Source: Armatimonadaceae bacterium (GTDB taxonomy: Bacteria > Armatimonadota > Armatimonadia > Armatimonadales > Armatimonadaceae). Taken from it: DNA of 10,516 nt. Below, one piece after another: positions 1 to 6,483 of the stretch. The notes below the pieces were generated by a model. It ran no database searches. It had not been told where the DNA came from and saw only the letters and a program-made list of their open reading frames with translations. Within the stretch, counting starts at the first letter, position 1; each line of letters begins with the position of its first letter. The stretch spans positions 1-10,516 of the forward strand of contig JAUJNC010000186.1 in the NCBI GenBank assembly GCA_030446525.1. The letters are read 5' to 3'. The position numbers and the translations under genes are program-made.

Positions 1-394
1 CCTGGAGAACGAGCACGCCTGCTACCTGGGCACGGGCGCGGAAACGGCGCGCGTGGTGGAGAAGGTGGGCTCGCCGGCGCTGAAGATGGTCTGGGACCCG
101 GGCAACGCCTTCATGGCGGGCGAGCAGCCGTTCCCGTCGGGTTACGAGGCCGCCGCACCGCACCTGGTCCACGTCCACGTCAAGGACGCCCGCGTCGGGG
201 ACCCGGGCACGCTGGAATGGGCCGTGGTCGGCGAGGGCGAGATCGACTTCGCCGGCCAGTTCGGGGCGCTCAAGGCCGCCGGCTACGCAGGGGCGGTTTC
301 GCTGGAAACGCACTATAAAGGCCCCAACGGGGATAAAGAAGAGGCGTCGCGCCTGTGTCTGGCGGGGATGAAGCGCCTGATCGAGGCGGCCTGA
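1..394 (+). CDS. Sugar phosphate isomerase/epimerase, C-terminal part (5' end outside window)
   Basis: The reading frame is open from base 2 and ends at TGA 392-394, giving about 130 residues of the C-terminal half of a xylose-isomerase-like TIM barrel. Four barrel-strand motifs carry the expected divalent-metal ligands in family order: Glu in LENEH (right at the window edge), Asp in WDPGNAF, His in HVHVKD and Glu in SLETHY. The family isomerises or epimerises sugars and related polyols (IolE, hydroxypyruvate isomerase and tagatose epimerase-like enzymes) in the cytoplasm. The exact substrate cannot be read from this fragment. The gene ends 24 bases before the prolyl isomerase gene, so the two may be cotranscribed. 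No frame break is seen in this part. Confidence 0.85.
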   Translation, partial: LENEHACYLGTGAETARVVEKVGSPALKMVWDPGNAFMAGEQPFPSGYEAAAPHLVHVHVKDARVGDPGTLEWAVVGEGEIDFAGQFGALKAAGYAGAVSLETHYKGPNGDKEEASRLCLAGMKRLIEAA

Positions 395-402
395 CGCCGG
401 CC

Positions 403-408
403 GAGGAG
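403..408 (+). promoter_or_regulatory. Ribosome binding site of the prolyl isomerase gene
   Basis: GAGGAG lies 10 bases before ATG 419. It supports that start, although in-frame ATGs at 428 and 434 are also possible. It sits in the 24-base gap after the isomerase gene and shows that this gene is translated from a Shine-Dalgarno site, unlike the leaderless genes further on. Confidence 0.6.
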
Positions 409-418
409 TTTAAGATCC

Positions 419-1999
419 ATGTCTTTGATGGGAATGCGGCGCGCCGTCAAGCAGTATGGCACGCCGATCTGGATATTTCTTGCCCTGGTCCTCACGCTGG
501 GCGTCGGGTTCACGGGCCTGGGGTCGTACATCGGCGGCGGGGGCCAACCGGCGCAGGACGCGGCGGAGCCGCCGATCGCCACGGTGGGCGAGATCAAGGT
601 GACGCGCTCGTCCCTGGACCAGACCATAAATCAGTTCGCGGGCAACCCTTCGCCCCAGGACCGGGCGCGCTTTCGGCTGATGCTGCTGGAGCAGTACAAG
701 CAGCAGGCGGCCGTCATCGAGGCCGCCAAGCGGGCCGGCATCACGGTCACCGAGGACGACCTGGAAAAAGCGCGCGACGACGCCTGGAAGCAGCAGCGCA
801 CCGCCTACATCACCGCGCTCGGCCTGAAGCCCAACGCCACCGACGCCGACATCAGCACGGCGCTGTCGAAGTCGCGGCCGGGCCTGGACGTGGACTACAT
901 CAAGGATCAGTACCCGGAGAACGAGTTGCGCATCGGCGCCTACTCCCAGAAGCTTCAGGATAAGTTCCGGAAGGAAGCGCAGGCCAAGGCCACCGAGGAG
1001 ACGGTCCGCGGTTCCTACTCCGACATCAAGGTGCGGCACATCCTGGTCGCCTCCGGCCCGCAGGGGCTGCCCGAGGCGCAGGCCCGCAGCAAGGCGCAGA
1101 AGCTGCTGGACGAGGTCAAGAAAAACCCCGGCAGGATGGCCGAGCTCGCCAGGGCGAATACCGACGACCCGGGCTCCAAAGCCAACGGCGGCCTGTACGA
1201 CTGGGCGCCCGGCAGCCGCTACGTCCCCGCCTTCACCGAGGCCGCCCTGGCGGTGAAGCCGGGCCAGGTGTACCCCGACCTGGTCCCGACCCCCTACGGC
1301 TTCCACATCATCATGCCGGAAGGGGTCCGCCCCGGCAAGGACCTGCCCAAGGACTTCGACAAGAACAAGCAGAAGTACATCGGCGAGTACGTGGACCGCA
1401 TCGCCTCGCAAAGAGTGCAGGAGGCCGTCGCCGCCGCGCAGCCGGGCGTCCAGGTGCAGATACAGGACCCGACGCTGCGGGCCGCGCAGCTGCAGCAGGA
1501 CGCGCAGGCCCTGACCGACAAGAAGGCGCGCGACGCGAAGCTGAACCAGGCGCTCGCCGAGCTGGCCAAGGTCAAGCCGGCGGACGACCCCACCGGCGTC
1601 GCCACCTTCCAGCGCGCCGCGATCTACGAGAGCCTGGGCGACACCAAGCAGGCCATCGCCGCGTACAACGAAGCGCTCCGGGCCCGCAACACCCTGGAAA
1701 CCCGCCTCGCCCTGGCGCAGCTGCACCTGAAGGATAAGAACAAGACGGCCGCCGTCGCCGAGCTCCAGCTGGCCGAGAAGCTGGTCCGCGGCGAGGTGGA
1801 CAGCCAGCGCCAGCTCGCGGGCCTGTACCGCCAGGCCGGCCGCGCCGACCTGGCCGCCGCCGCCGACAAGAAGCACCAGGAAATGCTCAAGCGCCAGGCG
1901 GCGATCAGCAAGGCCATGCCCTCCGGCAACAATATCACGATGCCGCCCGCTTCCGGGGGCAATGCCGGCAGCGAGCCGCAAGCGGGTGGCGGAGACTAG
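419..1999 (+). CDS. Membrane-anchored parvulin-type peptidylprolyl isomerase with TPR-like C-terminus
   Basis: This 526-residue protein is a SurA/PpiD/PrsA-like foldase, expected to act on the outer face of the cytoplasmic membrane. Residues 16-37 form one hydrophobic segment ([13 protein letters not shown]), a signal anchor. Residues 53-200 are a helical SurA_N-like chaperone region with a conserved-looking start ([15 protein letters not shown]). Residues 204-300 are a parvulin rotamase domain: VRHILV, a helix, the FAELA-like [33 protein letters not shown] and YGFHIIM. Residues about 395-490 look like two or three TPR helix pairs ([41 protein letters not shown]), followed by a low-complexity Gly/Ser/Pro tail. 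The TPR extension is not part of classical SurA or PpiD and may bind partners. The frame is intact. Its end overlaps the start of the downstream rsmI-like gene, so translational coupling is likely. Parvulin assignment is firm; client proteins are unknown. Confidence 0.9.
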   Translation: MSLMGMRRAVKQYGTPIWIFLALVLTLGVGFTGLGSYIGGGGQPAQDAAEPPIATVGEIKVTRSSLDQTINQFAGNPSPQDRARFRLMLLEQYKQQAAVIEAAKRAGITVTEDDLEKARDDAWKQQRTAYITALGLKPNATDADISTALSKSRPGLDVDYIKDQYPENELRIGAYSQKLQDKFRKEAQAKATEETVRGSYSDIKVRHILVASGPQGLPEAQARSKAQKLLDEVKKNPGRMAELARANTDDPGSKANGGLYDWAPGSRYVPAFTEAALAVKPGQVYPDLVPTPYGFHIIMPEGVRPGKDLPKDFDKNKQKYIGEYVDRIASQRVQEAVAAAQPGVQVQIQDPTLRAAQLQQDAQALTDKKARDAKLNQALAELAKVKPADDPTGVATFQRAAIYESLGDTKQAIAAYNEALRARNTLETRLALAQLHLKDKNKTAAVAELQLAEKLVRGEVDSQRQLAGLYRQAGRADLAAAADKKHQEMLKRQAAISKAMPSGNNITMPPASGGNAGSEPQAGGGD

Positions 2000-2866
2000 C
2001 CCGCCGCCCTCACCCTCGGCGCCCGCCGGTGTTCTTTCCGTGGTTGCCACGCCGCTCGGCAATCTGGAAGACATCACCGCGCGGGCGCTGCGCGTTCTGC
2101 GCGCGTGCGACCTGATCGCCGCCGAGGACACCCGCGTCACGCGCAAGCTGCTCGCCCACTTCGACATCCACACCCCGCTCGCCTCCCACCACGCGCACTC
2201 GTCGCCCGCCCAGGCCGACGCCCTGCTGGGGCGGCTCCTGGCGGGCCAATGGATCGCGCTGGTATCGGACGCGGGCACGCCCGCCATCTCCGACCCCGGC
2301 GCCGAGCCTGGTCGCCGCGGCCATCGCGGCCGGGGTGCGTGTCGAGCCGGTCCCCGGCCCGAGCGCGATCCTGGCGGCCCTGGTCGCCTCCGGCCTGCCC
2401 TGCGCGCGCTTCACCTTCGAGGGCTTCCTCCCCCGGACGCGCGGCGACCGCCCCGAGCGCGTGGCGCGGGTGGCGCGCGAAGAGCGCACCGTCGTGCTGT
2501 ACGAGGCGCCCACACGGCTGGCCGACACCCTCGACGAACTGGCCAAGGCCGCCGGCCCGGAGCGCCGCGTGGCCGTGGCGCGCAGCCACCAAGAAGTTCG
2601 AGGAGTTCACGCGCGGCACCCTGGCCGAGGTCGCGGCGCACTACCGCGCGCACCCGCCGCGCGGCGAGTGCACCATCGTGCTGGAAGGCGCGCCCGAGGG
2701 CGGCCAGGAAGACGCCGACCGCAACATCGACCCGGAAGCCTTGCTGCGCGACGCGCTCGCCCGCGGCCAGTCCCCGCGCGACGCCGCGCGCGACGTCGCC
2801 CGCGCCACCGGCCTGCCTCGCAACGAAGTCTACGCCCTGGTGCTGCGACTGCTATCCCCATCGTAA
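1962..2866 (+). CDS. rsmI: 16S rRNA (cytidine-1402 2'-O)-methyltransferase, frameshifted twice
   Basis: RsmI methylates the ribose of C1402 in 16S rRNA using S-adenosylmethionine. The family signatures appear in order but in three frames. Frame A (from 1962): [44 protein letters not shown]. Frame B (about 2308-2583): [43 protein letters not shown]. Frame C (about 2588-2866): [18 protein letters not shown], then the C-terminal [16 protein letters not shown]...[13 protein letters not shown], ending TAA 2864-2866. The first break is one extra C at 2307-2308 (GAG-C-CTG). At the second, four bases (2584-2587) stand where the family's Glu-Leu codons belong, so two bases are missing. Repaired length is about 301 residues, normal for RsmI. 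The start is uncertain: ATG 1962 overlaps the previous gene by 38 bases, and GTG 1986 is an alternative. The family assignment is firm. Whether it is a real pseudogene or misread sequence is not decided. Confidence 0.88.
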
Positions 2867-2947
2867 CGACCGGTATGGCCCCGCCCGGCTCCCCCCGAGG
2901 GCGCCCCGTCAGCGCACCAGCCAAAGCGACTTGCACCGCGCGGGTGG

Positions 2948-2977
2948 TGGACGAGGCAGGAACCTTTGAGCTATAAT
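2948..2977 (+). promoter_or_regulatory. Sigma-70-like promoter of the toxin-antitoxin pair
   Basis: A perfect TATAAT (2972-2977) lies 22 bases before ATG 3000. The best -35 match at 18-base spacing is TGGACG (2948-2953), four of six against TTGACA. Transcription would start near 2984, leaving a short leader that carries GAGG (2987-2990) nine bases before the ATG. The -10 box is strong and the -35 box weak. The rest of the 133-base gap after rsmI shows nothing else I can support. Confidence 0.6.
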
Positions 2978-2999
2978 CAAAGGCGAGAGGTGATGCGCC

Positions 3000-3356
3000 A
3001 TGGCACAGCACGTTTTAGAAGGGACCTGGGAAGAGATTACGCTTCATGCCACAGAGCTTTCCGGGCGCCGCGTGCGACTGACGGTACTCGCCCCAGAGCA
3101 AAGCCCGGAGGCAGCACAGGCCGACGAGAACAACGGTAACGATGATAATGACACGGATGCACTCGCTCAGGCGGTGGTCAGGATGACCAACCGCACCCCG
3201 GAACAGATCGCCGAGGCCCAGGCGCGGGCCGCCGCTATTATCGAGCCAGGAAGGCTCCTGCCGCCCGGGACGACCATATTCGATGCCGTCGCGGGGAAGT
3301 GGCCTGGTGAGGAAATGGATGAAGAGGTTACCGAAGCTCTAAACAGGCTCAGCTGA
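3000..3356 (+). CDS. Putative antitoxin of a PIN-type toxin-antitoxin pair
   Basis: This is a 118-residue acidic protein. The N-terminus (VLEGTWEEITLHATELSGRR) resembles small proteins often encoded before VapC-like toxins in Chloroflexi, Cyanobacteria and related phyla, where a short strand-helix-strand 'GRRVRLTVL' fold is likely to be the DNA-binding or dimer part. A run of Asp and Asn (residues about 41-52) forms a flexible linker. The C-terminus (TTIFDAVAGKWPGEEMDEEV...) resembles the toxin-neutralising tail 'WPGDETDEEIxEALxxL' of this group. It has its own TATAAT and a GAGG ribosome site. The stop is six bases before the toxin start, a usual antitoxin-first order. Autorepression of the promoter at 2948-2977 would be typical but is inferred. 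Base composition is visibly less GC-rich than the flanking genes, suggesting separate acquisition. Confidence 0.72.
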   Translation: MAQHVLEGTWEEITLHATELSGRRVRLTVLAPEQSPEAAQADENNGNDDNDTDALAQAVVRMTNRTPEQIAEAQARAAAIIEPGRLLPPGTTIFDAVAGKWPGEEMDEEVTEALNRLS

Positions 3357-3362
3357 AGTGGC

Positions 3363-3749
3363 ATGCTGCTCCTCTACCTTCTTGACACGAACATACTGGT
3401 TCATATGGTACGCCAGGATGCCGTAAGCGAACTCCGCTCACCGGCGTATCAATGGAGTTGGGGGGCTGAGAAGAAAGACCAGATGCGGTTCCTGCTTGGT
3501 TACTTCGACCGCGTTCCTGTAGACACCCCGGAGATGCTGGAGGCCTACGCCGTGATCGATGCCTACAGCGAGTCCACGGGTCACTCCATGGGCAAGAACG
3601 ATGCCTGGATCGCCGCTGCCACGCACGTCACCGGTCGCCGCCTTGTCACCACGGACACTGACTTCGACCACCTGCACCCGGCTTTTGTGACCCGCGACCA
3701 CATTGACCCCGATCTGCACGGTTCCGCAGCGTCCCGGTCACGGCGCTGA
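3363..3749 (+). CDS. VapC-like PIN-domain ribonuclease toxin, internally shortened
   Basis: PIN toxins are Mg2+-dependent endoribonucleases that cut tRNA, rRNA or mRNA when free of antitoxin. This 128-residue protein begins with the PIN strand YLLDTNILVHMV (Asp8). It continues SELRSPAYQWSWG (Glu23), then SMGKNDAWIAAATHV (Asp80) and LVTTDTDFDHL (Asp98/Asp100), so all four acidic positions can be matched. In PIN domains the first Asp and the second acid are normally some 35-40 residues apart; here the gap is 15. The helix and the second beta strand between them appear to be missing, by an in-frame deletion near 3411-3425. The last 13 residues (after HIDP) look unlike the family and may be readthrough into a new junction. 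Partner antitoxin is directly upstream. Activity is doubtful because the lost strand is part of the core. Confidence 0.8.
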   Translation: MLLLYLLDTNILVHMVRQDAVSELRSPAYQWSWGAEKKDQMRFLLGYFDRVPVDTPEMLEAYAVIDAYSESTGHSMGKNDAWIAAATHVTGRRLVTTDTDFDHLHPAFVTRDHIDPDLHGSAASRSRR

Positions 3750-3750
3750 C

Positions 3751-3843
3751 GGGGAGCGCCTTCCGAGCGCCGGCGCCGACCCCGTCGCCATTCCCGAGCC
3801 CGGAACGCTGGCGCTGGTCCTGGCCGGGTCGGGCCGCTGTTGA
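3751..3843 (+). pseudogene. Remnant resembling the PEP-CTERM sorting signal of a lost exported protein
   Basis: In the frame ending at TGA 3841-3843 the sequence reads AIPEPGTLALVLAG, then SGRC and stop. Pro-Glu-Pro followed by Gly-Thr-Leu-Ala-Leu is a typical beginning of a PEP-CTERM exosortase signal, which normally continues as a membrane helix and ends in an Arg cluster. Here the helix is cut short. Read with a one-base shift after about 3832, the frame continues AAVDRRWRGRYN, which would supply an Arg-rich end. No body for such a protein exists upstream: the frame runs back into the PIN gene out of phase with it. It is best seen as a leftover tail exposed by insertion or deletion at this junction. 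The match is short and could be chance. Confidence 0.35.
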
Positions 3844-3868
3844 CAGGCGGTGGCGCGGCCGGTATAAT
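3840..3868 (+). promoter_or_regulatory. Full-consensus sigma-70 promoter of the ABC importer operon
   Basis: TTGACA (3840-3845), 17 bases, TATAAT (3863-3868): both hexamers and the spacing are at consensus. The ATG at 3876 begins seven bases after the -10 box, so transcription should start at or one base before the ATG and the mRNA should be leaderless. No Shine-Dalgarno sequence is available. The -35 box overlaps the stop codon of the PEP-CTERM-like remnant. Confidence 0.88.
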
Positions 3869-3875
3869 TGCCGGG

Positions 3876-5453
3876 ATGCAACCAGACAGGTGCGGCGCTA
3901 CCCCCCCCATTGCCCTGCGCGGCATCTCCGTCGCCTTCGGGCCGGTCCCGGCCCTGCTCGGCGTGGACCTCGATCTCGCGCCCGGCACCCGGCACGCCGT
4001 GGTCGGCGAGAACGGCGCCGGCAAGTCCACCCTGATGAAGGTCCTGTTCGGCCAGGTGCGCCCCGACGCCGGCGAGATCATCGTGGGGGGCAGGCCGCGG
4101 CGCCTCCCTTCGCCCGCCGACGCCATCGCGCTCGGCATCGGCATGGTCCACCAGCACTTCGAGCTGATCCCGCCCTTCACCGTCGCCGAAAACGTCGTCC
4201 TGGGCGCCGAGCCCCGGACGACGGCGGGCACGCTGGACCGGCGCCGGGCGCAGGCGGCGGTGACGGAGCTGGCACAGGCGAGCGGCCTCCGGATCGACCC
4301 GGCGGCGCGCGTGGAAGATTTGTCGGCGGCCTCCCGGCAGCGCGTGGAGATTCTCAAGGCTTTGTACCGCCGGGCGCGCGTCTTGATACTCGACGAGCCG
4401 GCGGCCCTGCTGGCCCCGCCCGAGGCGCGCGAGCTGTGGGCGGCGGTGGCGCGACTGTCGGCGGCGGGCACGACCGTGGTCTTCATCACGCACAACCTCG
4501 ACGAGGTGACGGCGCATGCGGAAGTGGTGACGGTGCTGCGGCGCGGGCGGCGCGTCCTGTCGTCGCCCGTCGCCGAGACGAGCCCGGCGGCGCTCGCGGC
4601 GGCGATGGTCGGCAGCGACGACGGGCCGCAAGGGAGCGCTCTCCCGCCCCCTCGCCCCTCGGGCGAACACAAGATTCGCCCCCACACCCCCCCGCCGCTC
4701 CACGAACGGGCGGCGCTCACCCTGCGCGGGCTCACCGTGCGTGGACGGCGCGGTGAGGTGGCCCTTGATACCGTTTCCCTGGACCTGCGCGGCGGCGAGA
4801 TACTCGGCATCGCGGGCGTGGACGGGTCGGGCCAGCAGGAGATGATGGAGGCGCTGGCGGGTCTGAGGCCGTGGGAAAAGGGCGCGGTCACCCTGCTCGG
4901 CCAGGACCTTCGCCCGCTTTCCGTGGCGCAGCGGCGGGCGGCGGGGCTGGGCTACATCCCCGAGGACCGGCACGGGGGCGCGCTCGTGCTCCCCTTCCCG
5001 GTCGAGGAGAACGCCGTGCTGGGGCGGCAGCGCGAGCGCGCGTTCTGCGGCAAAGGGGGGCGGCTGAGACGGGGCGCGATCGCCCGGTTCCTCCAGGAGC
5101 GCGCCCGGTCCTTCGACGTGCGCGGGGCGGAGCCGGGCGTGCCCACCCGCGCCCTATCGGGGGGGAACCAGCAGAAGCTGGTGCTGGCCCGCGAGCTGGC
5201 GCGCAAACCGGCCGTGCTGCTGGCGTCGCAGCCCACGCGCGGCCTGGACTTCGCGGCGACCGCGTTCGTGCGCGGCGCCCTGCGCGCGGAGCGCGACCGG
5301 GGCGCGGCCGTCCTGCTGCAGTCGCTCGATCTGGCCGAGGTGCTGGCCCTGTCCGACCGGGTCGCCGTGATGCTGCGCGGCAGGGTGGTGGCGGTGCTCC
5401 GGCGCGGCGAGGCGACCGAGGCCAAGGTCGGCGCCCTGATGACGGGGGCGTAG
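3876..5453 (+). CDS. ABC importer ATPase, double-domain, BMP-type nucleoside/simple-sugar family
   Basis: This cytoplasmic ATPase (525 residues) carries two fused nucleotide-binding domains, like YufO/NupO and RbsA, and powers uptake through the two permeases encoded next. Domain 1: Walker A GENGAGKS (44-51), Q-loop VHQHFELIPPF (91-101), signature LSAASRQR (149-156), Walker B LILDEP (170-175), H-loop ITHNLDE (204-210). Domain 2 begins near 281: degenerate P-loop GVDGSGQQE (314-322), YIPEDRHGGALVL (360-372), intact signature LSGGNQQK (427-434), and LLASQPTRGLD (448-458) in place of Walker B, the usual form in this subfamily. The linker at 248-279 is Pro-rich. ATG 3876 is chosen over the longer TTG 3840 frame because the latter overlaps the promoter. 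The domain 1 signature lacks its conserved Gly, possibly through two compensating indels (see findings). The subfamily points to purine nucleosides or a simple sugar; the substrate is not shown. Confidence 0.92.
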   Translation: MQPDRCGATPPIALRGISVAFGPVPALLGVDLDLAPGTRHAVVGENGAGKSTLMKVLFGQVRPDAGEIIVGGRPRRLPSPADAIALGIGMVHQHFELIPPFTVAENVVLGAEPRTTAGTLDRRRAQAAVTELAQASGLRIDPAARVEDLSAASRQRVEILKALYRRARVLILDEPAALLAPPEARELWAAVARLSAAGTTVVFITHNLDEVTAHAEVVTVLRRGRRVLSSPVAETSPAALAAAMVGSDDGPQGSALPPPRPSGEHKIRPHTPPPLHERAALTLRGLTVRGRRGEVALDTVSLDLRGGEILGIAGVDGSGQQEMMEALAGLRPWEKGAVTLLGQDLRPLSVAQRRAAGLGYIPEDRHGGALVLPFPVEENAVLGRQRERAFCGKGGRLRRGAIARFLQERARSFDVRGAEPGVPTRALSGGNQQKLVLARELARKPAVLLASQPTRGLDFAATAFVRGALRAERDRGAAVLLQSLDLAEVLALSDRVAVMLRGRVVAVLRRGEATEAKVGALMTGA

Positions 5454-5455
5454 GC

Positions 5456-6483
5456 ATGGGGACGCCGCTCCCGCGCGCCGCGGGGCGTCTCGGGCGCCCC
5501 CTCGCCGCCCTGGCCGTGGCCCTGCTGCTCGGTGCGATCCTCCTCGCCGCCGTGCAGCGCGACGTGACGGCCCCCGTCACCGCGTACGCGGCGCTCCTCA
5601 GCGGCGCGTTCGGGGGCGGCCCCGCGCTGGCGGCGACACTGGCGCGCGCGACGCCGATCCTGCTCACCGGCCTCGCCGCCGCCGTCGCGCTGGCGGCCGG
5701 GCTTTTCAATATCGGCGCCGAGGGGCAGATGGCGGTGGGCGGGCTGGCCGCCGCCTGCGTCGGGTTCGGCCTGGCCGGCCTGGCGGCGCCGCTGCTGCTG
5801 CCGCTGGCCCTGCTCGCGGGCGCGGCGGCCGGCGCGGCCTGGGCGCTCCTCCCGGCGCTGCTGCGGGTGACCCGCGGCGCGCACGAAGTCATCACGGCGA
5901 TCCTGCTCGCCATCGTCGCCGCCAACACCACCCGCTATCTCGCCACCGACCCCCTCAAGGCCCCGGCGGGGCAGGCCCCGCAGACGCCCGCCGTCGCCGC
6001 CGCGCTGCCCCGCCTGGCGAGCGGCTACGAGGTCCACGCGGGCCTCGTGCTGGCCCTGGTCGCTGTCGTCCTGGTGGCCGTGGCCCTGCGGCACACGGCG
6101 TGGGGGTACGAGACGCGCGCGGCCGGGCAGGGGCCGGGGCGGCCCAAACGGCGGGCATCCCGGTGGCCGGGGTGCGGGTACGCGCTTTTCTCCTGTCCGG
6201 CGCGCTGGCGGGCCTGGCCGGCGCGGGCGTGGTGCTGGGCACGTTCCGGCGCTTTCCGGCGGACCTTTACGGCATCGGCTACGGCTTCGACGGGCTGGCG
6301 GTGGCCCTGCTGGCGGGCGGGTCCGCCTGGGGCGTGCTGCCGTCCGCGCTGCTGCTGGGCGCGCTGGGCGCGGGCGCCGAGTCGATGGAGTTCGCCACGG
6401 ACACGCCGAAGCAGATCATCACCCTGGTGCAGGCGATCCTGATCGTGGCCCTCGCCGCGCGGCGAGGGCCGGGGGCGGCATGA
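5456..6483 (+). CDS. BMP-type ABC importer permease 1 (YufP/NupP-like), frameshifted
   Basis: First membrane subunit of the importer, starting two bases after the ATPase stop. The N-terminal frame gives several hydrophobic helices and the family signature [16 protein letters not shown] (residues 81-96), then [22 protein letters not shown] (about 142-163) and [14 protein letters not shown]. The frame then changes: the continuation [23 protein letters not shown]...[16 protein letters not shown] is one frame over and ends at TGA 6481-6483. One missing base in the G run at 6136-6139 restores P-G-A-A-Q-T-A-G-I, the family's 'NPxAAxxAGI' pattern, and a 342-residue protein of normal size. ATG of the next gene overlaps the stop (ATGA at 6480-6483), so coupled translation is likely. 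Family assignment is firm; the frameshift may be a sequencing error. Confidence 0.88.

Noticed and set aside
410..2287. A 625-residue open frame on the minus strand opposite the prolyl isomerase gene
   Set aside because: It is a GC-bias shadow: the plus strand codes a clear SurA-like foldase here, and the minus-strand product has no recognisable motif and low complexity.
2300..2592. Programmed ribosomal frameshifting in rsmI
   Set aside because: I see no slippery heptamer with a downstream structure, and RsmI is not known to use it. Similar unexplained breaks in three other genes favour sequence error.
2931..2936. TTGCAC as the -35 box for the antitoxin
   Set aside because: It is 35 bases from TATAAT at 2972, far too distant. 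The weaker TGGACG at 2948 has workable spacing.
3840..3875. TTG 3840 as the start of the ABC ATPase
   Set aside because: It would begin on the -35 hexamer and place the promoter within the coding region. ATG 3876 fits the family start and the -10 position.
3581..4973. Long minus-strand frames opposite the toxin and ABC ATPase genes
   Set aside because: They are rich in Arg, Pro, Ser, Ala and Gly and lack motifs. The plus strand carries all ATPase motifs.
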